The position numbers were made by a program, and so were the translations under genes. Below the pieces are notes generated by a model. That model saw only the letters and a program-made list of their open reading frames with translations, was not told where the DNA came from and did no database searches. This document shows positions 57,667-64,000 of a stretch of 64,000 nt of DNA, one piece after another. The stretch spans positions 18,160-82,159 of the forward strand of contig JAWVFQ010000034.1 in assembly GCA_033856025.1 (NCBI GenBank). Direction: 5' to 3'. The DNA comes from AC-38 sp033856025. GTDB taxonomy: Bacteria > Actinomycetota > Thermoleophilia > Solirubrobacterales > Solirubrobacteraceae. Every line of letters starts with the position of its first letter. The first letter of the stretch is position 1.

Positions 57667-59748
57667 ATGGACGACGCTCCCACACCCAGCCGGCGCCGGG
57701 CCCTACGGGCCCTTCTGGCGCTGACCCTCGTCCTCGCCGCACCCGGCGTCGCCGCCGCGAGCACGACGCATGACCTGCGCGGCGACTGGCGGGTCTGCGG
57801 CCCCGACAAACCGCCCGGGACGCCCGCGAACGCTCCCTGCACGGCGGCCGACCAGCTCTGGCACATCACCTCCATGGACCTGTCCACCGGCGCGTTCACG
57901 GGCAACGGATCGGGCACGCCGCCGAACAACCTCACCTTCCAGATGTCCGGGACGGCCACCGGGGACGCGTTCGACATGCGCAACCCCCACGACACGATCT
58001 CCTACGAGGCGCACTGGACGGGCACGATCTCGGCCGACGGCAACTCGATGTCGGGCAACTGGGCAACGGGCAACGGGCCGACGACGAGCCCGTGGTACGG
58101 GGTCCGGACCTCCGGCCCTCCCGGAGGCCCGCCCCCCAGCGGCAGGCGCTCGACGGCCACCACCCTCACCTGCGACCGAGGCGCCGACCCCGGTTCCGCG
58201 TGGACGTGCGTGGCGGCGGTGTTCGACACCGCCCCGGGGACCCCGAGCGCTCCGGCCGGTCCGGTGAGCGTCGTGTCCAGCGTCGACAGCACCGTCAAGT
58301 TCAGCTGTGGGCTGAGCCCGGATCCGTCCTCGAGTGACACCTCGACATGCTCGGGGACCTTCGCATCGGATGGACGCGCGACGACGCTGACGGCCGACTA
58401 CGCCGGCGTCGGCGCGCACGACCCCAGCCGCGGCGCGTTCGGCATCGACGCGCAGTGCACGAACCTCAGCACGCTGCGGGCGACCTGTGCCGACGCGACC
58501 GGTCCGCCCGCGGTCTGCGGTCCCACCGGGACGATCCTGCCCCAGTGCTACCTCCCGGTGAACCTGCCGGTCGTCTGCGGCGGGTCGGGAACGGTTCTGG
58601 TGGCCTGCCAGTCGGAGGGGCCCTACATCGTCGCCTGCGGGGGGACCGGGACGATCCTGCCGCAGTGCACGCACCCGCCGCCGCCGCGCCCCAACATCTG
58701 CGGCCCGTCCACGGGGACGATCCTGCCCGCCTGCACGGGCGCCAACAACCCGATCACGGTGTGCGGGCCCTCCGGCACCATCCTGCCCCAGTGCAACTTC
58801 GGCGGGCCGATCGGCGCGACGCCCCTGGACGTGCCCAACGGGACCGGCGACGTCGACGTCACGGTCACCTGTCCCAGCTCGGTGGCGAGACTCGGGGGCT
58901 CGGACGGGCCGCGCACCGCGCAGGTTCGCCTGCCGCAGCCGAAGACGAAGTGCCAGGGTGCCGCTGAGCTGGCCGCGCTGCGGGACCGGCTGGCGTTCGC
59001 GCTCGGCACCTACGCCACGTCCGCGAGCCAGGCCTTCCGAAGGCAGGCCGTCGCGGTTGGGCCGTTCGACGTGACCCGCTACAACGCCGGCACCGCGCAG
59101 GACATGGGCCTCTACAACTCCAGGGTGTTCGAGGGCCGGGCCTACAGGATCACCCAGGCCTACTTCGGTCCGAGCGGCAACCCGCTCCCGGGCGTCCTCA
59201 ACGAGGCCGGCCGGCAAGAAGAGCTGGGAGGACGGTGCTGCCCGGTGTACATCGGGCCCGATGGGATCTGGGCGCGGTTCGGTGGCCGGGTCGACGGGGT
59301 CGGGGGCTACACCTCGGCCTACTCGTCCGCGTGGAAGCGCTTTCCCGCGGGCGAGAACCCCGGCCCCCGGTGGGTCTCGGACGGGTCGGGATCGCTTCGG
59401 GGAGCGCTCGACCAGTACGCCAAGGCGGCCGGTCGCAGCCACGGGCCCACACTTCCGGGCGCCGCCCAGGGCCTTCGGCTCCCCCCGTACGGCCCGCCCA
59501 CCGCCGGCGCGGCCGCCACGCGACCTGGTTGCACGCCGGGCGGGCGCGGCGTGTCCCGACGTTTCACGCTCCGCAGCGGTGAAAGGCGGCGAGTCCGGAT
59601 CCGCCTGTCCCGCGCGACCGTGCGCAGGCTCGTCCGCTGCGCCACCCGCGGGGCCCGCGTGCTTCCGGTGCGCCTGATCGTCAGCTTCGCGGCCAAGCCC
59701 CGGCCGGTCGTGCGGTTCTACGACATCCGGATGCGCATCAAGCGCTAG
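57667..59748 (+). CDS. Secreted protein with CGxxGTILPxC repeats
   Basis: A 693-residue exported protein. The signal peptide (ALRALLALTLVLAAPGVAAA) ends near residue 31. The N-terminal ~110 residues (THDLRGDWRVCGPDKPPG, GNSMSGNWATGNG) look like a small beta domain and residues ~150-270 like an Ig-like beta sandwich with paired cysteines. Residues 284-376 hold five short Cys-bounded repeats. The rest (~390-690) is not recognised and ends in a basic beta-like domain (RRFTLRSGERRRVRIRLSR). Cell-surface or matrix function is plausible. It shares CTAG stops with the convergent ATPase gene. Confidence 0.75.
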   Translation: MDDAPTPSRRRALRALLALTLVLAAPGVAAASTTHDLRGDWRVCGPDKPPGTPANAPCTAADQLWHITSMDLSTGAFTGNGSGTPPNNLTFQMSGTATGDAFDMRNPHDTISYEAHWTGTISADGNSMSGNWATGNGPTTSPWYGVRTSGPPGGPPPSGRRSTATTLTCDRGADPGSAWTCVAAVFDTAPGTPSAPAGPVSVVSSVDSTVKFSCGLSPDPSSSDTSTCSGTFASDGRATTLTADYAGVGAHDPSRGAFGIDAQCTNLSTLRATCADATGPPAVCGPTGTILPQCYLPVNLPVVCGGSGTVLVACQSEGPYIVACGGTGTILPQCTHPPPPRPNICGPSTGTILPACTGANNPITVCGPSGTILPQCNFGGPIGATPLDVPNGTGDVDVTVTCPSSVARLGGSDGPRTAQVRLPQPKTKCQGAAELAALRDRLAFALGTYATSASQAFRRQAVAVGPFDVTRYNAGTAQDMGLYNSRVFEGRAYRITQAYFGPSGNPLPGVLNEAGRQEELGGRCCPVYIGPDGIWARFGGRVDGVGGYTSAYSSAWKRFPAGENPGPRWVSDGSGSLRGALDQYAKAAGRSHGPTLPGAAQGLRLPPYGPPTAGAAATRPGCTPGGRGVSRRFTLRSGERRRVRIRLSRATVRRLVRCATRGARVLPVRLIVSFAAKPRPVVRFYDIRMRIKR
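58516..58794 (+). repeat. Five CGxxGTILPxC repeat units
   Basis: The units read CGPTGTILPQC, CGGSGTVLVAC, CGGTGTILPQC, CGPSTGTILPAC and CGPSGTILPQC, separated by 7-11 residues. They cover residues 284-376 of the secreted protein. Each unit has a cysteine at both ends, suggesting a disulfide-closed loop. Confidence 0.9.
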
Positions 59749-60890
59749 GCCGTCGTCTCCGCCAGCATCCGCGCGCGCTCGCGGTCGGAGGCGAAGAGGA
59801 ACCGCAGGACGCGCCCCAGACCCTCGATGTCGTGGACGTCGTCGTCGAGGTGGGGGACCAGCGCCAGGCGGCGGTCGTCCAGGCGCTGCGCCAGGTGCTC
59901 GATGTTCTCGGCGTCCCGGCGCGCCAGCAGCTGGTAGTCGCGCAGGTTGTCGGCCACCTTGCGCGCCAGCGCCGGGCTGAGCTCGTCGTCCAGGAGGTCC
60001 GCGACCTCGTCGGGGTCGGCGTCCGGCGCCTCGTCGTGGTGGACCCGGTTGACGATCACGCCGCCGAAGGGCATCTCCGCGTCGCGCAGCTTCTGCCAGA
60101 AGTAGATGGCCTCGTCGATCGGCTCGCGCTCGGGCGACGTCACGAGCAGGAAGGTGGTGTCCGGGTCCTCCAGCAGCGCGTTGACCTGCTCCGCGCGCTC
60201 GCGGAAGCCGTCCAGCAGCCCGCCCAGCGAGCGGAAGAACACGGACAGGTCCTCCAGCAGGTCCACGCCGGTCACGCGCTTGAGGACCGAGAACACCATT
60301 CCCGTGCCGCGGCCCACGATCCGTCCGGCGATCCCGCTCGGCCTGAGGAAGACCTGGAGCGCCCGGCCCTCCAGGAACCCCGTGAGCCGGTCCGGCGCGT
60401 CCAGGAAGTCCAGCGCGTTGCGCGACGGGGGCGTGTCGAGGACCAGCAGGTCGAAGTCGTAATCGCGGTCGAGGTCGTGGAGCTTGCTCATCGCCGTGTA
60501 CTCCTGCGAGCCCGCGACCGCGTTGGACAGCTCGTTGTAGATCCGGTTCTCCAGGATCTCGTCGCGCGTGCGCTCGTCCGGGGCCAGGCGCTCGATGACC
60601 TCGTCGAACGTGCGCTTGGCGTCGAGCATCATCGCCCACAGCTCGCCCTTCATCTCGATCCCCGCGGCCTCGAACAGGGCCGGATCGACGAGGTTCGGCT
60701 CGTTGCCCAGCTCCTCCAGGCCCAGCGAGTTGGCCAGCCGCTTGGCCGGGTCGATCGTCACCACCGCCACCTTCCGCCCGCGCGCGGCCATGCCCATGGC
60801 GATCGCCGCCGACGTGGTGGTCTTGCCCACGCCGCCCGAGCCGCCGCAGATGCACACGCGCTTGCCCTTCAGCGCCTCGGCGACGTTCAC
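59745..60890 (-). CDS. ArsA/GET3-family ATPase
   Basis: A 381-residue P-loop ATPase. The deviant Walker A is CICGGSGGVGKTTTSAAIAM; VVTIDPAKRLANSLGLEE, DFDLLVLDTPPSRNALDFLD (Walker B/switch II) and GGVIVNRVHHDEAPD follow. It belongs to the group represented by mycobacterial tandem ArsA-like ATPases; it lacks an obvious arsenite Cys site. The GTG at 60890 overlaps the stop of the upstream ArsA-like gene as GTGA, so the two are made together and probably form a heterodimer. Confidence 0.88.
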   Translation of the reverse strand: MNVAEALKGKRVCICGGSGGVGKTTTSAAIAMGMAARGRKVAVVTIDPAKRLANSLGLEELGNEPNLVDPALFEAAGIEMKGELWAMMLDAKRTFDEVIERLAPDERTRDEILENRIYNELSNAVAGSQEYTAMSKLHDLDRDYDFDLLVLDTPPSRNALDFLDAPDRLTGFLEGRALQVFLRPSGIAGRIVGRGTGMVFSVLKRVTGVDLLEDLSVFFRSLGGLLDGFRERAEQVNALLEDPDTTFLLVTSPEREPIDEAIYFWQKLRDAEMPFGGVIVNRVHHDEAPDADPDEVADLLDDELSPALARKVADNLRDYQLLARRDAENIEHLAQRLDDRRLALVPHLDDDVHDIEGLGRVLRFLFASDRERARMLAETTA

Positions 60891-61819
60891 AGCGCCACCT
60901 CGAGCTCCCGCGACAGCGCCTCGAACTGGTCGGGCCCGATCTCCGGCTCGAAGATGAACGGGAGCTTCACGGCCTCGCCGCCGGTGGCCTCCTCCAGCCG
61001 CGCGACCTGCTCGCGCTGGCCGCGGGCGCGGCGGTGCTCGGACAGCGCCGCGCGCAGGGCGGCGCGGGCGACCGGCGATCCGGCGCCCTCCAGCGCGCGC
61101 GACAGCGTGCCGGCCTGGCGCGGGCCGAAGCGCTCGGGGTAGAGCGCGTTGACGATCACGCGGTCGAGCTTGAGCCCCAGCTCCCGGCGCAGCTCGTCGC
61201 GCAGGGTGAGCGTCTCGTTGACCGGCATCTCCTCGGGCAGCGCGACCGCGATCACGCCCGTGTGGCGCGGGTCGGTGATCGTGGCGTGGATCGTGCGGCC
61301 CTGCGCGGCCACCGGGCCGACGCGCGCCACGTTGGCGAAGGTCAGCGGCGTGCGCATGATCGCCAGCCCGTGCCCCGTGGCCGGCGCGTCGACGATGACC
61401 AGGTCGTAGCGCCGGGCGCCGCGCGTGCGGCGCTGCATCTGCACGAGCTCCCAGACCTTGCCCATCGTGACCATCTCGCTCATGCCGGGCGTGGCCACGG
61501 CGAAGTACTGGAACATCCGCGAGCCCGACAGCAGGTCGGCCAGCGGCTTCACGCGGATCTGGATGCGCAGGTACTCCTCCAGCGCGTGCTGGGGGTCGAT
61601 GGAGATCGTCCACAGGCCGTCGGCGATCTCGACCTCGCGGAAGTGCGAGTCCTCGCCGTGGAAGGCGCGCGCGATGCGGTCCTGGTCGGCCACCTCGACG
61701 ACGATCGTCCGCCGTCCCTCGCGGGCGGCGGCCATGCCCAGGGCGGCGGCGACGGTCGACTTGCCGACGCCCCCCTTTCCAGTCACGAAAATCAGGCGCT
61801 TGTCGAGCAGGCGGGGCAC
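60887..61819 (-). CDS. ArsA/GET3-family ATPase, second subunit
   Basis: A 310-residue P-loop ATPase: Walker A LIFVTGKGGVGKSTVAAALG, TIVVEVADQDRIARAF, YDLVIVDAPATGHGLAIMRT and LDRVIVNALYPERFGPRQAG. It is a shorter paralogue of its neighbour with an intact nucleotide site. The GTG at 61819 follows TACGCT by 7 nt, a leaderless pattern. A role in membrane-protein targeting or in stress physiology is inferred from relatives. Confidence 0.88.
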   Translation of the reverse strand: MPRLLDKRLIFVTGKGGVGKSTVAAALGMAAAREGRRTIVVEVADQDRIARAFHGEDSHFREVEIADGLWTISIDPQHALEEYLRIQIRVKPLADLLSGSRMFQYFAVATPGMSEMVTMGKVWELVQMQRRTRGARRYDLVIVDAPATGHGLAIMRTPLTFANVARVGPVAAQGRTIHATITDPRHTGVIAVALPEEMPVNETLTLRDELRRELGLKLDRVIVNALYPERFGPRQAGTLSRALEGAGSPVARAALRAALSEHRRARGQREQVARLEEATGGEAVKLPFIFEPEIGPDQFEALSRELEVAL

Positions 61820-61826
61820 GGCTGTG

Positions 61827-61832
61827 AGCGTA
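61827..61832 (-). promoter_or_regulatory. -10 box of a putative leaderless promoter (ArsA-like operon)
   Basis: TACGCT on the minus strand, 7 nt before GTG 61819. No ribosome binding site is present. Confidence 0.5.
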
Positions 61833-61862
61833 CCCAGGTCGCCTGCGCGCGATTCCGCGGCG

Positions 61863-63287
61863 CTAACCGACGCGGATCGACGCCGCCGTGACCTGCGAGC
61901 GGGGGCCGCCGGTCTCCAGCGCGGTGGTGGAGCAGCTCAGGCGGACGGCGTGCCCGGCGGCGACCCGGGAGCGCTGGGCGCGCGAGAGGCGCACGGCGAC
62001 GAGACGCGACTCCCCCGCCGGGACGGTCGCGGGCCGAGCCAGGCAGCTGCCGGACATCCGACAGCCGCGCCGCGCCTCGGTCGTGCACGTCGCGCGCAGG
62101 GCCGTCCGGCCCGCCGGCGCCGCGGCGAAACGGGCGAGGTCTCGCCCGAAGCCGCGCGCGAAGCGCCCCGCGGCGCTGTAGCGCGCCACCTCGACGAAAC
62201 CGGTGCCCCGGGCCGCGGCGAACACATCGTCGCCCGGGCCCTCGGCCAACGCGCCGGTGCCCGACGCGTCGAGGCCGGCCGCCCCCAGGCCCAGAGGGTC
62301 GAGGAGGCGCAGGCCGCGCCGCAGCGTTCCCTCGGCCAGGAAGGTCAGCGCCCCCGGCGACGAGGCCGGCGCTCCCGCCGCGTCGAGCTGGAAGGTGAAG
62401 GGAACGGTGCTGAAGTAGTGCGAGCCCGGGCTCGGCTCGCCGTAGGCGCCCGAGACCGCCGCCCCACCCGCGGAGTCGGCCCCCAGCGCGGCGACCAGGA
62501 GGCGCTCGGCGCGGGGGGACGGATGGTCCTGGAGTGCCAGCGCGCCGTGCGCCCACGCCTGGTCGGGCCGGCCGTCCGCGCCGAGTCGGGCCACGGCGAC
62601 GCGGGGCGGTGCGCCGGGATTTGGCGCGTCCGCGACGCCGGCGACCAGGACGCGGCCCGCCAGGTCGCGCACCACCGCGCTGGCGTCGGTTGAGACGCCG
62701 CCCTGCGCCTCCGGGGCGGCCGCGGTGCCCGCGGTTCCGAACGCGTCGTCGGCGGCGCCGTCGGACCGCAGCCGCGTCACCGCCATCCCGCGCCGGCCGT
62801 CCGCGCCGGTGAGCGTTCTCGGCACGAGCACGCCGCCGTCACCGTCCACGAACACGGGCCATCCGGCGCTGGCCGGGAGCCCGACGCGGCGCTGGCCGCC
62901 GGAGCCGAACGCGGTGTCGAGGGCCCCGGCGGGGGAGATGCGGATCAGGAGCAGGTCGCTGCGCGACCGTCCGACGACCAGGATCGCGCCGTCGTCGAGC
63001 TCACGCGCGATCGGCGTGGACTCGAACGTCGCGGGCACGCGCGTGGACACCGTGCCGCCGATCCCGAACGCGGCGTCGGGGCGCCCGTCGGAGCGCAGGC
63101 GAGTGAGGGTCAGCTGCGTGGCCGGCGCGTCCAGGTCGCGCGTGACGAGCACGGGGCGGTCGCCGGCGTGGCCGGCGAGGGTCGCGAGGCGGGTTCCCGG
63201 GAGATGCAGCAGCACGCTGCCGTGAGCGCCGCGCGTCGCCGCGCCCGCCGCCGGCGCGATGACCAGTGCGAGCATCAGCGTGCCCAT
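61863..63287 (-). CDS. Secreted delta-60 repeat beta-propeller-like protein
   Basis: A 474-residue exported protein. The signal peptide is MGTLMLALVIAPAAGAA. Several delta-60 type repeats follow, each with a strand ending in a D-x-x-F-G-x-G-G pattern: LRSDGRPDAAFGIGGTVSTR, ISPAGALDTAFGSGGQRRVG, LRSDGAADDAFGTAGTAAAP and LGADGRPDQAWAHGALALQD. The C-terminal domain has four cysteines (RATCTTEARRGCRMSGSC and RLSCSTT). ATG 63287 is chosen because GGGAG lies 5 nt upstream; ATG 63320 and 63332 are alternatives. Function unknown. Confidence 0.72.
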   Translation of the reverse strand: MGTLMLALVIAPAAGAATRGAHGSVLLHLPGTRLATLAGHAGDRPVLVTRDLDAPATQLTLTRLRSDGRPDAAFGIGGTVSTRVPATFESTPIARELDDGAILVVGRSRSDLLLIRISPAGALDTAFGSGGQRRVGLPASAGWPVFVDGDGGVLVPRTLTGADGRRGMAVTRLRSDGAADDAFGTAGTAAAPEAQGGVSTDASAVVRDLAGRVLVAGVADAPNPGAPPRVAVARLGADGRPDQAWAHGALALQDHPSPRAERLLVAALGADSAGGAAVSGAYGEPSPGSHYFSTVPFTFQLDAAGAPASSPGALTFLAEGTLRRGLRLLDPLGLGAAGLDASGTGALAEGPGDDVFAAARGTGFVEVARYSAAGRFARGFGRDLARFAAAPAGRTALRATCTTEARRGCRMSGSCLARPATVPAGESRLVAVRLSRAQRSRVAAGHAVRLSCSTTALETGGPRSQVTAASIRVG

Positions 63288-63411
63288 CGTTGCTCCCGTC
63301 CTTCCCCACCGCCCGCCCATCGCCGCGATCATCGCATTCCGTCGGCAGGAATGCACCGGACGGTTGCGAATAACGGGGAGCCATGGGTTTCCCCGAGCAT
63401 CGGAGCACGCC

Positions 63412-64000
63412 GTGACCGACCACGCCAAGGTGATCGCCTTCGCCAACCAGAAGGGCGGCGTGGCGAAGACCACCACCACCCTCAACGTCGCCGTCGCCTT
63501 CGCCGAGAAGGGGCACCGGGTCCTGTGCATCGACATGGACCCGCAGGGCAACCTGACCATGTCGCAGGGCATCGACCCCGACACGGTGGACAAGTCGATG
63601 TACGACGTGCTCGTCCACCACACGTCGATCCGCGAGGTCATCCGCAAGCGCGAGGTCGACATCGCCTGCGCGTCGATCGACCTCGCCGGGGCGGAGATCG
63701 CCATGTCCACCCAGATCGGCCGCGAGCGCTCGCTCCAGAAGGCGCTGCGCCCGGTGATGGAGGACTACGACTTCATCTGCATCGACACTCCGCCGAGCCT
63801 CGGACTGCTCACGATCAACGCCCTCACGGCGGCCGACATGGTGATCGTCCCCGTCCAGTGCGAGTATCTGTCGATGAGGGGGCTGATCCAGCTCCAGAAC
63901 ACCCTGTCGATGATTCGCGAGAACCTCAATCCCGACGTCCAGATCGAGGGCATCCTGCCCACGCTGGTCGACACCCGGACGGTCCACGCCAAGGAGGCCA
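63412..64000 (+). CDS. parA: ParA-family ATPase, N-terminal part (3' end outside window)
   Basis: At least 196 residues of a chromosome-partition type ATPase. The deviant Walker A is AFANQKGGVAKTTTTLNVAV with both lysines, then VLCIDMDPQGNLTMSQGIDP, YDFICIDTPPSLGLLTINAL and MVIVPVQCEYLSMRGLIQLQ. This is the Soj/ParA pattern, which acts with ParB on origin-proximal sites. GTG 63412 follows GGAG. A ParB gene would be expected just downstream, beyond the window. If chromosomal, it may place the window near the replication origin, but stand-alone ParA genes are common. Confidence 0.93.
   Translation, partial: MTDHAKVIAFANQKGGVAKTTTTLNVAVAFAEKGHRVLCIDMDPQGNLTMSQGIDPDTVDKSMYDVLVHHTSIREVIRKREVDIACASIDLAGAEIAMSTQIGRERSLQKALRPVMEDYDFICIDTPPSLGLLTINALTAADMVIVPVQCEYLSMRGLIQLQNTLSMIRENLNPDVQIEGILPTLVDTRTVHAKEA

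Noticed and set aside
63383..63415. Ten-codon frame (MGFPEHRSTP) overlapping the parA start
   Set aside because: Too short and unsupported to call a leader peptide; the overlap may be chance.
63288..63710. Upstream extension of the delta-60 protein frame
   Set aside because: It overlaps the certain ParA gene in antisense; the signal peptide and GGGAG site support ATG 63287.

Overview
The window is very GC-rich, almost fully coding and chromosomal in character. I see no insertion sequence, prophage, CRISPR array, rRNA or tRNA. The gene content points to a high-GC actinobacterium: OpcA, a transaldolase/phosphoglucose isomerase fusion, ergothioneine genes, a wax ester synthase/DGAT, c-di-AMP riboswitches on cell-wall hydrolases, and many apparently leaderless TANNNT promoters. 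My impression is a Thermoleophilia/Solirubrobacterales-like organism. That is an inference from gene families; no marker gene was compared.

Layout. 1-10.8 kb is one tight operon for the whole pentose phosphate pathway: transketolase (5' end outside the window), Tal-Pgi fusion, Gnd, Zwf, OpcA, Pgl, ROK glucokinase, a histidine phosphatase and RpiA. 10.8-18.3 kb holds a secreted glycosidase, a NarL-type response regulator facing its likely histidine kinase, an M20 peptidase, and a PAP2 phosphatase with a GT-C mannosyltransferase. 18.3-27.9 kb holds a small catalase, secreted glycosidase-like proteins, ArfB, two VOC proteins, an alcohol dehydrogenase, two proline-rich membrane proteins, a murein endopeptidase, a RemA-like protein and small unknowns. 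27.9-34.1 kb holds rhodanese, acyl-CoA carboxylase beta, a sugar-lactone oxidase, an alanine-racemase-fold enzyme, and a riboswitch-controlled NlpC/P60-like hydrolase. 34.1-41.3 kb covers acyl-CoA dehydrogenase, a zincin, DAHP synthase, a DUF559 protein, thiolase, wax ester synthase and SDR. 41.3-50.8 kb covers EgtD-EgtB with a RibD-like reductase, class II fructose-bisphosphatase, a REC-EAL protein, MoeA, a degenerate GGDEF protein and a riboswitch-controlled RlpA. 51-64 kb covers the primary sigma factor, PilT, AIM24, an HxlR regulator, an alpha/beta hydrolase, a possible HEPN protein, a Cys-repeat secreted protein, tandem ArsA-like ATPases, a delta-60 repeat protein and the start of a ParA gene.

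The most interesting signals are regulatory. (1) The same 17-bp palindrome, ACTTCA-N5-TGAAGT, sits between the -35 and -10 boxes of the sigma factor promoter and again just upstream of the hxlR gene 3.2 kb away, which suggests that the HxlR protein controls both itself and the housekeeping sigma factor. (2) About twenty genes carry a TANNNT -10 box 6-9 nt before the start codon, the pattern of leaderless transcription. In four cases the stop codon of the upstream gene forms the first three bases of that -10 box, and in three divergent pairs the two -10 boxes overlap. (3) Two c-di-AMP (ydaO-type) riboswitches precede two different secreted wall hydrolases. (4) A 38-42 bp palindrome occurs twice; in one copy it contains the start codon of a DUF559/AbiEi-like gene. 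(5) Six convergent gene pairs share a single CTAG as their two stop codons.

Coordinates come from reading the sequence and the translations by eye. Function calls rest on remembered family motifs, not on searches.
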